Positions 35,109 through 48,815 are shown, counted from the stretch's first letter. The stretch is 64,000 nucleotides of DNA from Marisa cornuarietis (GCA_004794655.1 SMMW01000001.1:13300001-13364000); one strand, 5' to 3'. The notes: generated from the letters alone by a model not told the origin. Numbers and translations: made by a program.

Positions 35109-36426
35109 CCACTCTCCACACGCGTCCGTCACACACCTGCAGGTGAACCCTGGCCTTTTCTGAACCAGATTGTGAAGTTAGGAGACAAATGTCACACTGA
35201 AACTTTCTAGGTAAAACTTAACTAATGTGTCAGGAAGTCCAAATACTTTCTTTGTAAATTCTGCTCGCTGTACAAAATATGAAGAGAAGAAGCTTTAGTA
35301 CGGACTGTTTAACAGGGAAAGTTCGTAACCGACACAACAAAACTCCCCTGCGTATGTAAAATACGGGCGGACAGGCTTGGCTACTAGCACAGCGTTTGTC
35401 TTTCTTATTTATCGCACGCAACCATCTGTGGAATTTACGGTTGAATCCGTGGCACTCGCTAAATACAACTGTCTGGAGGAAGGGAAGTGGAGGAAAGAAA
35501 AAGCGGCGAAAATAAGTAATTCTTTTATGAGCCTTCAACAATTGACAAGGCAGAGAGTGAGAAATGATACCGGAGATGGTAGAAGAACGCAATAGATGCT
35601 CGGCTGAGAAGATCTGAGAAGGTTGTGACAGTAAGTTTATTACACATGTGTCAAGTGTTCATATGCACAGAGATTCTTTCCTCCCCCACCCACCCCCCAA
35701 TCCCCTGTTCATCCAGCCCTCGAGGTAAAAGAGCAAAGGAGATTCACAGCCACTAATAACTACCACTTACCTGACGAGAGTGACACAGCAAGTGACACGA
35801 GTGCGACACTACGGCTCCCGCAACCTCCCCCACCACCACCACCACCACTCCCAAGAGTAAACACCACCCCCGCCGAACCCCACAAACAGTCCAAGTCGTC
35901 CGTCCATTCAGCAGCCAGGTAACGGTGGTTAGTGATTGAACTCGAGGGGTCGCAGAGAACGAAGTCCTTAACACTGTGGCTTGTTCTTAATACTGTGGTT
36001 TGTTCGTGTGAAATGTGTTTGCTTCTGGATCATATTCCTCCAGAAGCAGTGAATGGAATGGTTGGCAATCAGAGGTGAGGGGTGCATAACGTGTCGTCGG
36101 TAAGTGCTAGTCACATGGCTGCCGCAAGGCTGTTAGCTAAACTGATTATACAATATGAGAAATCGAGATGACTGCTACCGCGCTAGGCATGCAGCTAGCG
36201 CCCAGAAACACGCTCAGCACTTGACCCGTGTTAGACACTCTGCTCTTGATCCACGAATATTTACATGGTTTCTTGGCTCAGTAACCCTTTCTACGTAATA
36301 TACGACTTCGACTACCTGTCCAAAAATAAAAACCTTACATACCTTTCTACCAGCCTACATCGTTCATCGTTACTCCTCGGGCCATTGGCTTTTCGATTTC
36401 TTGGTGTCCCATCCTCCCCATCCCCA
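35109..36426. other. Non-coding stretch, no gene seen
   Basis: Ordinary sequence with a short ACC repeat near 35830-35850. No recognised protein similarity. Confidence 0.5.
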
Positions 36427-37011
36427 GACATGCTTAGAAGCAAAGCCTTACTTGGGTGACTAATCAGGCTTATCGTTTGATAGTTCTGACATTTCCTCGC
36501 GTTACCTTTACTGTTACCGTCACTGTTAATATCCGCGCCTGAATACACCCTCGTTTTCGGCTGATTGATGCTCGATTTGACACATCTCGGCAGTAAGATG
36601 AAGTCGATCTGGTTGCGGATCGACCCAGTTGGAGAGTGCCTGGTCAGGGGTCGTGTCCTTTTGTTAGGACTTAGGGTCTTAGCAAGGGTCAACCTGTGCA
36701 AACTCCAGCAAGCGGAAGCCCCGTTCGTTCGTTTCGCCAAGTGTGGGTCAGTCTTCGGCTTTCAAATCCACGATCACGGCGAGGATATTCTGATTAGGTA
36801 CCACTCGGATTGCCTTCTCCAACTGGTCGTAAAACTGTTCCACTTCCTCGTCTCCGTGAATGGAGCGTACACCTGTTATGGTGGTCATATTGTGGGGTAT
36901 GGCAGCGACTGGGTTCTTTACACACCCGTAAAAGCCTGTCCTGTCGGTTAACTGTGGATCAGCTGATGTCATTTGTGGGACTCGCTGAAACTGATATTCT
37001 ACCCACATCAC
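36427..37011 (-). mobile_element. Degenerate non-LTR retrotransposon: endonuclease fragment joined to a short RT motif
   Basis: On the minus strand 37011-36748 encodes an endonuclease-type segment (DEEVEQFYDQLEKAI, then DILAV-like NQNILAVIVD). After a frameshift, 36740-36525 encodes NQIDFILLPRCVKSSIN and TRVYSGADINSD, the C-terminal half of the apurinic-type endonuclease. It then jumps at about 36510 to CQNYQTISLISHPSKALL, a reverse-transcriptase motif that normally lies a couple of hundred residues further on. So the copy has an internal deletion as well as a frameshift. Plus-strand frames over it are antisense shadows. The clade is uncertain. Confidence 0.75.
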
Positions 37012-38153
37012 AACAACTTAAATTCTTGATCTCCCGTCGACATGTCAAATACATTTTTTTATTTGTTTGTTTATTAATTCCTATCTTTCACAGTTCTCTC
37101 TCTTTCAAGGCGTCTTCTTCCTACCCTCTCTCCACCACCCCACTCTCTCCCCCCTCCCTTCTCTCTCGTGCTACTATTGTGTCGCATGTCGTGTAGTTGT
37201 CCCCTGGGACTAGATGTCCCACACGCGCAAGAGAGGTCACCACGTGCAACACAGCACAGCAGCAGCAGCAGCTTTGCCTTCGTCATCCGTCACGGCGGCC
37301 GTGAAGTGACGCAAGCGCGTGGAGAAAGCGAGCAAAGGACGAGGCTGCTGTCAGCGACATGTTACAGCAGCGCTGATGTCGTCCCTTGACAGGGTGACGA
37401 CCAGCTACATCATCGGAGTACTCTCCTCATCTCGCACACCTACCCTCCACCCATCCTTCCTTTTGCACTCAATCACCGGGTGACAAACATCAGCATGTTG
37501 CTGGTACGCGTGTTCTTGTACCGAGGCCCTGTACTTCTGAAAGAGATGAACGACGTGTGTAATATTCAAAGGATCAGTCAAGGATATTGTCCTTCCAGGA
37601 GGACTGGGAGTGGAGAATAGATAAGGATGGTTAAAGAGTATGTATGCAAATCGTAGTTAAGACCCTGTTCTTGTCCTTGTACATAGTGAACGAGCGAGCG
37701 AGCAAGAGAGAGAGAGAAAAAAATTGTTCATTAAATCCTAAACTTGATAAAATGAAACAAACCACTCGATCGAACTATATTTATCTAAGAAAATAAGAAC
37801 CATTCGAAGGTAGACATCACAGTATGAGTACAAAGCCACTTCCGACAGTATCAGAACAGTCTAGGAGTCGCTGGAACAGGGGCCAAGCTTCTGGATGCGA
37901 CTGTTTTCTTGTGCCTGACGACCTGACGATGAAAAAGTAAAAATTAAGAAAAAGAGCCGGAGAGAAGGAATACCGTAACAAAATTTATTCAGGTTTTTTT
38001 AAACGATTGTCTCGCTTGTCTGGATTAATGTGTCAAGTGTCAGAGCTTGTTAACATAGCTCTACGTCAGTTTGAGTAATGGGTCAGTGTTACGGAGAAAA
38101 AAAATAATAAAAACAGGAATCCCCTGGCACTTCCTGACTAGCATCGTTATTGT

Positions 38154-38242
<89 letters not shown>

Positions 38243-41116
38243 GTTAGTTCGGCCTGCGTGTAGACAGTAGACAGTGCTGCTGATTCAAAGAGCCCCGGGG
38301 TGAGAGGTCACAATAAATGGAGAGGACACTTTAGGACAAATGGGAAATGCCTCAACGGTAGACAGCCCTCCGGTTACTCTTCGTCTCTAGTCTCCTCCAT
38401 TCTCAATGTTTCTTGAGGCATCTGACGCTTGTGGATAAGAGATGTGCAATCGCAGTACGACCTGCTACAAAATGATAACCCTCCTCTTCTTCCTTTTTCT
38501 CTACTCCTCATTTCTCTTCTCCATCTCTTCTTTCCTGCTTACATACAGCGCCACAAATATTTGTTAATGAAGTCCCCACTGGAGGAGGTCAGGAGAATTC
38601 AGGAGGGCAGAAGGACAATGAGAGGCAGAAGAAAGAAATCGAAGGCAGAAACAAACTGTGATTTTGCCTCGAACTTTCCCTTACACCGCCCCCTCCAAAT
38701 TAACCCTAACTCCGCGGTTCTTTCCCTGTTTTATTCCTACCTTTGAAAAATAATATTAATGAATCAAACGTTTAGTTATTATTCCAGAAATCATTTTCAG
38801 ATAATGATGCTAATTGAAAAAAATTGCAAAGCGGCATCGATAGCTTTGGAAGGTAGTGAGGAGGTATAGTAAATTATAGCTAAGCGCTTCATGAGGGTAA
38901 AGTTCGAGCTGTAGGTGTGTGTGTAGGAATAGCAGTGATGTGTTATACGGTGAAGGGAAGGGGGTGTCTGTAAAACGTCTCAAGACAGACAACGGGATTG
39001 CCTCTTTCCTCTCTTACACACCCCATCTACCGTTATCTTCGTTGTCTGGTCTGGTCGCAAACTCGACTCTTAGCCAAGGTCCCAGGTAAGGATATATGTT
39101 GCTGGAATAAGCTAAGCGTTAGGCAAGGATTAATGTAAGGCGTTGTAGCTTACACAAATGTATGGATATCATCGTCTGCAGTCCTGTGTGAAAAATGGGT
39201 TTTCTTCCCCTTCTCACATTTCATTCCACACGACTGGGCGGGTGGAGCAACATCCCGGAGACTTGAATACCGTACAGGTGAGGGAGGGAGGGGAGGAAAG
39301 GGGAAGAAACCCCAACATCTAAGTTAATCCGCGAACAGAAGAACCAAAGCTTCTAGTTTTAGCTTTGGATAATCGGATGGTACGAGCAAAGGGGTGGCTT
39401 CTTCAAAGAGTGGAAAAACTTGCTTATAAGATTCACTCAGCATAAGAAGACAAAACTGCAATTTTTCAGTTTTTTTTCACTCTGTTTGTTGTGCTCCTAT
39501 GGGTCTAAACTGCTGACAGCAAGACACAAGATCATTTTAATCTCGTATCTTCTTGCTGTCAATCCCTTCAGTTTTCTTTCTTTCTTTCATTATTTCTATC
39601 TAGCTTTCTTTCTTTTGGCTTTGAATCATGATATGGCCCGCTTCAAACGGGTAATCGCCATTGATAAGCAGCTGTCCATGACATTTTAATTATGTATTTC
39701 ACGCCTGTGTACCAAAGGGATCTCCCTAGCTTTTTATGGCAGGCGACAAGAAAAAAAAGATATCGCATAGCATCATAGCATAGTGGGCATATGGGCAGTG
39801 AACATGACTGGTTCACCGTGGTCAGGACACGGTAAGTTCAAGAACAAGCAAAACCTTCTCTTTTCGTCAACTGATCATCAGGAAGCCATTTCTCCTGGAA
39901 AGGGAAAGTGCAAAAATTGTTTTTGTTTTAAGAAAACTTAGTGTAAACAAGCAGGCTGGGTGAATAGGGTGTTGTAAGAAAACCCACAGCAATTAGTCTT
40001 AAACAGGTGAAGAAAGCCATAAGATGGCGTTCAAATAATGCGAATAAAAGTGAGTGCTCTGCCCTTAACAACCGCAACGACGCGAGTGCTCAGCCCCTGA
40101 TGCACGTGACGGCGCTCAAGGCCTACGTCCACCCTGTAATAATTTCACAGCTCATACAAGCTGTTTTCGTTCTTCAGTAGGTTCACCAACCAACATTACC
40201 CGTGAGGATTAGCTTCGAGCACCTTGGGAGAGTATTCTTCGTCTTGCTTTGGCCGGAGAGCGATGCAAGACTAGGTCTTCCAAACCAGTGAACACAACTC
40301 ATCTGTGAGCTCTTCCTCGTGGGTCGCCATTTTATTGTTCCGTACTCGATGAGCAACAACACAAATTCTGTGCAAAGATTAGCTTCCTGGAGTATCAGTA
40401 CAGACCAGATTGTCATTCATAGTCTACTTTTATGCTTTTTGCTTGCTGACTATCGTTGTGTACGTTTTGGTATGTCTGTTCACACGTCAGTCCGTAGATT
40501 ATTATTAGTAGTAAAAATCGGTAGATGATGACCAATCCAGATAAAAGAAGACACAAAATCAGAGTAAAAGAAAGACAAAAGGACAAGGAAGGAAGAGATG
40601 AAGAAGCAGAGGGAGGAACAGAGCAAGAGAAGACAAAACAAGCGGCTGATGATTTTTAGAGGAAGGTTCATCGTTCGCTAGCACAAGGCCTTAATATCCA
40701 GATGCTTGGACGGAGATTCGTATCTGAAAGGTGTTCGCAATCTTCCAGTCTTCTCCAAGGCTTTGCCGGGCAAAAAAAGAGCATTGGCTCCGCGCCAGTA
40801 AACTTCCCAAGACCTTCTGGATGTTTGTCAACAGCAGATATAGCTGCGTTTTGCTAATAGCGTATTGTGATGATAGACGATTTCAACCGCTCTGATGATC
40901 TCTTCCAGATTTACCCTCATCACAGCGTCAGTTGTTGTCTCCTGCTGCTAGCGGCTGTATCATACACACTAGCTTTAGCGTGGGGAGGGGGTTGAAGAAA
41001 TAAATAGCTATGTTATTTTGTCATTCCTTTTTCTTTCCTTTTTATGGAGAGAGTATGAGTATGCGCAATGAGCAATGAGCATTCTTCCGAATGGATACCT
41101 GCGCATTACAAATCGA

Positions 41117-41117
<1 letters not shown>
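37012..41117. other. Non-coding stretch, no gene seen
   Basis: It contains an AGC run near 37258-37270, an 84-bp CA microsatellite listed separately and a purine-rich tract at 40555-40640. No recognised protein similarity. Confidence 0.5.
38158..38241. repeat. (CA)n microsatellite, 84 bp, uninterrupted
   Basis: About 42 perfect CA units, the longest pure dinucleotide run in the window. Confidence 0.95.
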
Positions 41118-41171
<54 letters not shown>

Positions 41172-41346
41172 TGCGTCTTTGGTACATCATGTGATGTTAT
41201 AGATTGATTCTGCCCTTCTCACCTACCCATGCATACCTATTTGACTAACCATGTCTGAGAAGGCTCAAAGGCAGTTTATTTATTTATTAATTATAAGGGA
41301 CATGACTAATAGTGACAACGCACCACTAGTCGTCCAGCCCTACTGG
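41118..41346 (-). mobile_element. (GAT)n-tailed interspersed repeat, copy 2
   Basis: An ATC run at 41118-41171 is followed by the same roughly 175-base body as copy 1. Relative to copy 1 it lacks GTATGC just after the run and has an extra TTTA near 41280. The orientation is the same as copy 1. Confidence 0.7.
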
Positions 41347-42355
41347 TTACTACTTCCCCGTACGTTGCTCAAAGGACCACGCACTCCTCCTACGGGTTAC
41401 GCCGAGCTTTGACGTATTTGCGTAGCACCAGAACGCAGTTTACTCAGCTCACGTCCGATATCATAACAAGAGAAGATCGCTTTTTGATAGCTTCCGCCGC
41501 TAACGAAAGTGGGTGTGACGCGCTGAAAAAATGTAATAATAGTCCACGTGACATGTTTTCCAGAACCAGAGTGTGATCTTTTCGTAACGATAGAGTTTAG
41601 TTTTGTGGCAGTTAGGAGGACAGCTGAGTGGTTATGGCTTCACAGTTAGAGACTGACGCTTCTCTATAGCTCATACTTAATACCACAATACAGAGGCTGG
41701 TAAAACCTTCTGAAGGGGACTTATTTTGAGGAGGGGTGGGGGCGGACCACATCATTTGTTGATGCCGTTAGAAGAAGACAGCCACCTTTTGTACGTGAAG
41801 TTTATGAATCGGAACGTAGACTGAGCCTACTGACCAATCCCTCTGGGCTGTTTTGAGAGCAGTGTAGACGTGACATGAAGAGGCTATGATAAGGGTTGCC
41901 GCCTTTCTTTGTTTCACTGGTGCCATAAACATCACACGCTGAATGGCTCGGTAAAATGGGTGCTTTCAAGCAAAAGACCTTAAACATTCGCTAAAATTAT
42001 ACGAGTATATATTTACGGTCCTTGATTCAAGAACCCAGGGTTAGGCGTGATCAGACTTGGCAAGCTGTCCTCGAGTCGCCACAGAAATTGCCAGTAGCAA
42101 GTATATCCAGCTGTCTAGGTGATGTCATGTGAAAAAGTCAGAATATGTTTCGTAGCAGGTACATGAAATTGTCTAGGCGATGTTAAGGTCAAAATATGGT
42201 TCACAAAGCTAAACTCAAGAAATATTTAAGCACCTCATCCTTATTCTCAGCTTCTGAAATGCTACAATTTCAGGACACCTGTCGATACTTCGCACTTTCC
42301 TAAAATAAGCCAATTATTTTGTATTATTTCTATCCACTATATATACATATATATA
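41347..42355. other. Non-coding stretch left of the LINE
   Basis: It contains a two-copy duplication of about 65 bases at 42098-42195 (GTCTAGGTGATGT and GTCTAGGCGATGT with following sequence). An ATATAC run directly precedes the LINE. Confidence 0.5.
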
Positions 42356-43800
42356 TCCAGGAGATCTGGGACAGTGAAGAAATCCCTGTCGATTGGAGAA
42401 AAGGTGTTGTAGTCAAGATACCAAAGAAAGGAGACATTGATGACTGTAACAACTGGAGGGCATCACATTGTTATTCCTCACCAGAAATATTTTTTGCCGT
42501 ATAATCCTCCAGCGCATTACAACAACAGTAGATTCCATACTCAGACAAGAACAAGCTGGCTTCCGGAAAGGACGATCATGCATCAACCATATCTTTGTGT
42601 TGCGACAGATCCTGGAACAATCACAGGAGTGGAACAGTCCACTGTATATGCCCTTTATTGACTTTGAGAAGGCATTTGACAACCTACATCGTGCCCCTCT
42701 GTGGAAGATTCTACGTCACTATGGCATCCCAAGAAAACTGGTTAACATCATCAAGTCCTTATACAAAAATTTTGAATGCCAGGTCACCCACAACAACCAG
42801 CTGACTGAACCCTTTAGAGTGGACACAGGCGTCAAGCAGGGGTGCATCCTATCACCAATACTGTTCACACTGGCCATTGATTGGCTAATGCGTCGTGTCA
42901 CTCAGGGAAGTCGACAGGGCCTACAGTGGACTCTAACCACAGTCTTGGGGGATCTAGACTATGCCGACGACCTAGAACTGATATCCCATAGGCACCAAGA
43001 CCTTTAAGATAACACAAAAAACCTTAGTAAGACTGTCAGCATGATAGAACTCAGTCAACACTCGAAAAACACAACTCCTAAGGAACAAAATGACAAACAA
43101 TAACCCTATCAGAATCAGCGGGAGTCCACTCGTGGACGTAAAAGAATTTGTGTACCTAGGAAGCAAGGTGACAGCAGATGGTGACTGTGAACAGGAGGTC
43201 AACACCAGGATCACCAAAGCCAACCAAGCTTTTGGAATGCTTAAGCCCATCTGGAGATCCACTGGCCTCAGCAGCCATACAAAGATCAGGATCTTCAAGA
43301 GCAATGTCCTTAGTGTCCTCCTATATTGGTCAGAGTGCTGGAAGACCACAGTCTACATCGAGAAAAAGCTAGAGGTGTTTCAAACCGAGTGTCTGAGGCG
43401 CATACAAAAGATCTTCTGGCCCAACACCATCTCAAATGAAGAACTGCGCGAGAGGATGGGGATGTGCACCTTGGCAGAAGCGATCCAACTGCGGCGCTGG
43501 CGATGGTTTGGTCACGTGTGCCGCATGCCTCCAGACTAAATCCCCAGAACAGTCCTGCGATGGACACCACAGGGAAAGAGGAACAGATGAGGCCCAAAGA
43601 GACGCGGAGGCGAACCATCGAAAAGGACATCAAAAACAGCTAGAGGCCTATCACTCGAGACAGCCTTCAGAACAGCAGCAGACAGAACCAGATGGAGGTC
43701 CCTTGCTGTCGCCTCACGTGCCAGACGGCACAAGGAGGAGAAGGAGGAGGAGGAGGAGGAGGACGACGACGACGACGACGACGATGATGATGATGATGTA
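42356..43800 (+). mobile_element. Degenerate 5'-truncated non-LTR retrotransposon (reverse transcriptase)
   Basis: It encodes most of a reverse transcriptase and the following C-terminal region. The order is IPVDWRKGVVVKIPKKGD, AGFRKGRSCINHIF, FIDFEKAFDNLHRAPLW, GVKQGCILSPILFTLAIDWL and the catalytic YADD near 42960. Then come EFVYLGSKVTADGDCEQE, SVLLYWSECWKTT and RRWRWFGHVCRMPPD. The frame is broken by a one-base loss near 42456, a stop at 43005-43007, a frameshift near 43066, a stop at 43537-43539 and further damage after that, so it cannot make a working protein. It starts inside the RT domain, with no endonuclease, and ends in (GAG)n(GAC)n(GAT)n at 43740-43798. A simple-repeat 3' tail is typical of RTE-like elements, but the clade is a guess. 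Confidence 0.85.
43740..43798 (+). repeat. (GAG)n(GAC)n(GAT)n tail of the LINE
   Basis: Three consecutive trinucleotide blocks that change one base at a time. They form the 3' end of the retrotransposon. Confidence 0.8.
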
Positions 43801-44514
43801 TTTTATTACCCATTATTATTAATTATTTAACATGCGATTGCATGTGTGTGTGGGTGTGTGCGCAAGAAAGTCAACTCAAACTTTCCCCACATCCTCCGCC
43901 ATTAGCCACCTTCTACCCTTGCGTTCTAAACACTGCATGTTCCTATGTGTTACAATGTGTTAGCCACACCCATTCCTCCTTACTTATCCTCTTCCTTACA
44001 ATTTTTTTTTAGCATAACGAAGAAAAGAAGAAAGGAGCAGATGTTATTAGGTTTCAGTGCGTGATTTGAGGAGCACTAAACTTGGCCTAAGGGCTTTTTG
44101 TCTCTATGAACATTTCCTCACTCGCTTTTTAACGATATCTCCCGGGTCGGGTAAAGCCCTCGGCAAACTGATGTCAGTTTTGCGAACCCTCTGATCAAGA
44201 TTGTTAATGCTGTATTAAAGGGAACGCTCAATAGGCGGTCCTCTTCCCCCATCCACCGTCTCCCTGAGCCTCCCACTTCTTATGTCAGCTGCTCCAATCT
44301 TTCGTCTTCCCCCCTCGTAAACAGCTTTCGCCACTCTGCACCGTTTGCAGAACAGAGTGAAAAAGGTGCGGAACTGCTCGTAACGTGAAGGTGTGGACCT
44401 GTGGTAATGTGAAGTCTTCATCTTGTGATCATCTTGACGCATGGACTTGTAGAGTAGTGGTAATGGATGCATGCATGCTGGGATGCCTTAACGTAGACTG
44501 TCACAAATCAGCGA

Positions 44515-44521
<7 letters not shown>

Positions 44522-44585
<64 letters not shown>

Positions 44586-44590
44586 CACAC
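44522..44590. repeat. (CA)n microsatellite
   Basis: CA run with one CAA interruption, followed by further CA and CT-rich sequence to about 44652. Confidence 0.9.
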
Positions 44591-47500
44591 TCAAACACAC
44601 AAATGGAGGGAGAGATAGGAAATAACACACACACACTCTCTCTCTCTCTCTACACATACTACATCCACATCCACATCCAAAGGGAGACGAAGAAACAAAC
44701 TGCCTCATTGAAAAAAGGCACAGAGACAGCGAAAGAGAGACATTCATATAGATATATATATGTGTGTGTATGTGTCCCGCCTTTTTTTATGCCACTTCAC
44801 TTTTGAAAAACCCTACGTTAGTAAACGTTTTCACTAACAGAAAGAAGTCCGAAGAAGATTTTAATTTTCAACAACAAGAACAAAAGGGTGACGAAAGAAA
44901 AATAATAGCGTTTGCAGTGTCCTCCAGATTCTGGTGAGAGAGGCTACGATGTCCCGACATTGTTTCGACTTTATACGGGCTGTGTTAATCTGAACATTCC
45001 TGCTTTTACGGCTTGTTACGGTATTGTAGGCTTTAGGATTTGGGGACAATTCTAAGGTCGGGGTGGGGGGGGGCGCTCAGAAATATTTCCCATAGTCGAT
45101 AACTGCATCATCGTTTTAGGTAAATTCGGCTTACGAAACGTTTCACAGCAACGGTGTACTTTCTGGTCGCAGGGCATGTTGGCGGGGAGGGGAGATTCTT
45201 TCACAACACACACACAGAGAGAGAGAGAGAAAACTAGTAACCTTTGAAAGACCTGTTAGCTGTGGACTAAAAGAGAGGGGAAGGGCCGGATTGTTAGACA
45301 AAATGGAAAATATTTATTAGCACAATCCATTTTAACTAAGAATGGGCAGTACAAATAAATTAAAATATAACAGCACAAAGTCAATGAAAAGCTCTTAAAC
45401 CACAGAAGGAGACTTTATTTCCGAAAGCACGCGTTCACAGATTAGGTCTGTCGAGAAAAAAAATAAATGTTTCGTTATGCTTGTTTTTTTTTTCTTAATT
45501 TGATCGGGATTAGTTCTCTTCTGGAAAAGAGACACTTGATGGAGTGTCTTTCTCCTCTGGGTTCTCTTGACAAATTATGTACGAATCAACCCGCTAGCAC
45601 ACTATAACACAACAACCCATCGTTGCTTAAAAAACGTTTTTGGTGTCTTTCTGACTTGGTGCTTGGCGGATCTCTGCAAGGTCCCTCCCGACTCCTGAGA
45701 CTTTCCTTAGTGATCGACAGAGGCCACACACCAATCTCCCTCCACTTACCCACCTGTCCTCCATCCTTTCCCGCCCACCCCCTCAACTCCCTGGCAGTTG
45801 GCAATGCAGAGAAAGGAGGGGGGAGGGTGGAATTAAAAAGAGGAAGTGTTGTATTGTCTTACGCATATCCAGCTTATTGCAGCTCGTCACGAGTGGAGGG
45901 AAAGGTGTTGATAAGTTACCACCTAGTCGCTACTTTTGACGGGTGCTCAGCTGGGCTTGTGTTAAACAGTGGGGCCTGTCAGGTGGTACTGATAACTATA
46001 GCTCTGGTTGACCTCAAGTCACACCACGGATTTGATATACGTCGGTGGTCGCACGTAAGATATTTGCGGGACCGCCACCAACAGGTCCTGCTGTGCAGTC
46101 TTGATTACAGTTACCTTCGGTTATATTGCAAAAGGGCAACTCTGCTGTTAGAGGACCCTTCCAACACCAAACAAAGAGGGTCAGTCCTGGCATATTGGAT
46201 AAAGTGAACTCGGTTAAGAAGGCCCTTTATTTTCTTGGGTGTTTGTTTGATCAATACATCGGCCATGAGAAAATCTCCACGTCCATAAACGCTTTGAAAC
46301 GACCAGTGTAGTCGGTGAAATATCCCCCACCATCCCCACTGACCCACACAAGCTGGTGGTCATTGTGAGGCAGGTCTACTTCTGCAAATATTTTGCATCA
46401 AGAGACGTCTTCTCCGCCTTGGCTTATTTGAACAAGACTTAGTTCTGGGACATGCCAACGGTTGCAAAATAGAAAAACGTTTCTCTGAGGTGAAACGCGC
46501 TAGAGATGCCCTCCTGCCCTGCCCTAGTGTTGCGCTTAGTTAAGATGCTTTGACAGACGACTCATTGATATGACTACATACTCCAGGGTTAGGGAACCTT
46601 TTTCTGCGTATAACCATTGTGATATCTGCATCATTCACGGGTCATAAAACATTATTTTAAAAAAAGCCTGCTAGATTTGGTGAAACATGGAATTCTTTCT
46701 TCACCACCACATTGACTTATTATTTGTTCAAAACGTAGGTGATTATTATGATTCACTTACTATAAATTTTCTATGTAAAAAGTTCCTAAATTTATAGAAT
46801 TTCGAGTCTTTCCTGCGGTTTCCTTGGTCGATCCAGACCAAATGATTTCATTGACCAGACGTTCTCCACCCCTGACATACTCAAACAGGCTGCAGTAGAT
46901 GGCGTCCGAATATGAAAGTTAACAAATCCCCGATGCGTTCCCCATTCGTGCTAGGCCCCAAAACTGAATGTTAGGCATACAGTTGTTAAAAGTTTCTCTC
47001 CGCTCGGCTTCATCAATCCAAAGTTCGTTGCTCTTTAAGCGTGTACAGGCTCTTGAAGCCTGCCATGTCCATTTTAGACAAGTGCCTCCACAAACTGCAC
47101 CCTTTTATTTCCAGTCAGGTAATAAAAAATAACGACCTTCCTCTTCCCAGTTCAAACTACATAGGAGACCAATAAAAGTCTAACATGAAATGCTAAATAT
47201 CAGACAATGGGTGTCAAAGTCACACATAAGCCATGACACGTGTCGTGCCTGTCACGTTCCCATCACGTACTGCCTGTGTGGCCAACGATTTACGGCCGCC
47301 GGCGACCAGCCGCGAATCAGACGATAATGTGGATGGCAATAAAACTGTCGAAAGAATTATTGCCGACTCATCGGGACTGACCTGCGGTGGCCAGCAGTGA
47401 TCATCGCGGTTCGGGCGATACACTCGCGCTGTGGCAGAATCACAAAGATTTGACAAACATTTGTGATTTTATTTCTGCATCCTCAAGTCTTAGTAGTCAA

Positions 47501-48549
47501 GCATTTTCTTGGATGTCATGAAAAGCGGGGACATGATAGCCAGTGGACGTGTGTCACATTCAGCAAGCATAACCTTACCGTGGCGACACGAGTCAAAGGC
47601 CTTCTTAAATAGACGCATAAGTGTCCAATATGTCAGTGTGTTTGGCAAAGTTAATGTATGACTGTCATGTCAAGTAAAACGTTTAGTTACATATTCGAAA
47701 ACTTATGTCACGTTTAATATCGTTTTAACAGGACGAATATTGACGAACGTTTGACGGTTGTACAACCGTAGTTGAAAAGCTTTGCCAAACTTTGATCCAA
47801 CGTTTGTCCATATGTGTGTGTGGTTCAGAACAGCCTTTGAGAAAGTTCTTCATGTGCTTTGCAGCTACAGGTGCTGGAAGTAGACTGTACCCGTGTTTAT
47901 GACCTTGAAGATCACAGTGATATTCATTATCCCAGCTGGGCACACAGCTCCTTGTTGTAGTGTAGGACTGTAAGACACCAAAAGGATGAAACCATCGGAG
48001 GACCTTGACGGCAACCTCTTTGCCTTACAGCTGATTCGATCACCAGGTCTGGGCAGTTTTTCATTGTGGACAGTGCAACATAAACGTAGACGGCGGGGTT
48101 TCCTAAACAAGCTGTTCTCAAAAAACATTATGTACTTCGGAGGAAAATGTACTGCGGGTAACATACACAGGAAGAGTTTGTATAGACCACCCGTGGGTTA
48201 GTTACATGAGAATGTCCGTCTCTCATTCCTTACAGTCTGGTCGTCCAGTGAAGGCGCTACGAAAGTGGGGGGGGGGGCAAGATGGCAGGTCTTGCACCTG
48301 TTCTCTGTCACCACACTGTCGTGTCTGGCGATGATCTACAGGGGTCATTGCCCTCTGCACCTTTTACATCACAGCCAAGGGAGCCTTTCTTCCACTGATA
48401 ATTCCTATCGGAAATACTCTATTTTCAGCCACTAGCGCAAAGTTGGATCTTATCTGCAGAAAGCAGAGTGAAGGGGGTAGGGGTGCAAGTAAGGGTGTAA
48501 GGATGTGGGCGAGGAAGGTGTATAAGGAAGAAGAAAGTGAACAACCATG

Positions 48550-48551
<2 letters not shown>

Positions 48552-48603
<52 letters not shown>
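48552..48603. repeat. (GT)n microsatellite
   Basis: Uninterrupted GT run. Confidence 0.9.
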
Positions 48604-48609
<6 letters not shown>

Positions 48610-48720
48610 TAAGAAATCCTGGAAGAATGGCGAAACAAGTGCTGCTCTGCAACTTCGGAAATCTCAATTTGTCTGGGAAAAATAATCAAGAGTAGTACGC
48701 CAGTCACATACAGATGGGAT

Positions 48721-48815
48721 GTTTATCGTATGTAAATGAGGAAATGCGTTTTTATTGTATTAAAGAAGGAACGTTCATCGTATGTAAATGAGGAAACACG
48801 TTTATTCGATTAATT
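48721..48815. repeat. Tandem duplication of a 52-bp unit
   Basis: ATCGTATGTAAATGAGGAAA occurs at about 48725 and again at about 48777, with similar sequence after each. The period is 52 bases. Confidence 0.75.

Noticed and set aside
36565..37196. Two 128-codon plus-strand frames
   Set aside because: They are antisense to a retrotransposon endonuclease on the minus strand.
45623..46207. 194-codon open frame
   Set aside because: No domain, signal peptide or family resemblance, and no start or splice context. Random open frames of this length are expected in 64 kb.
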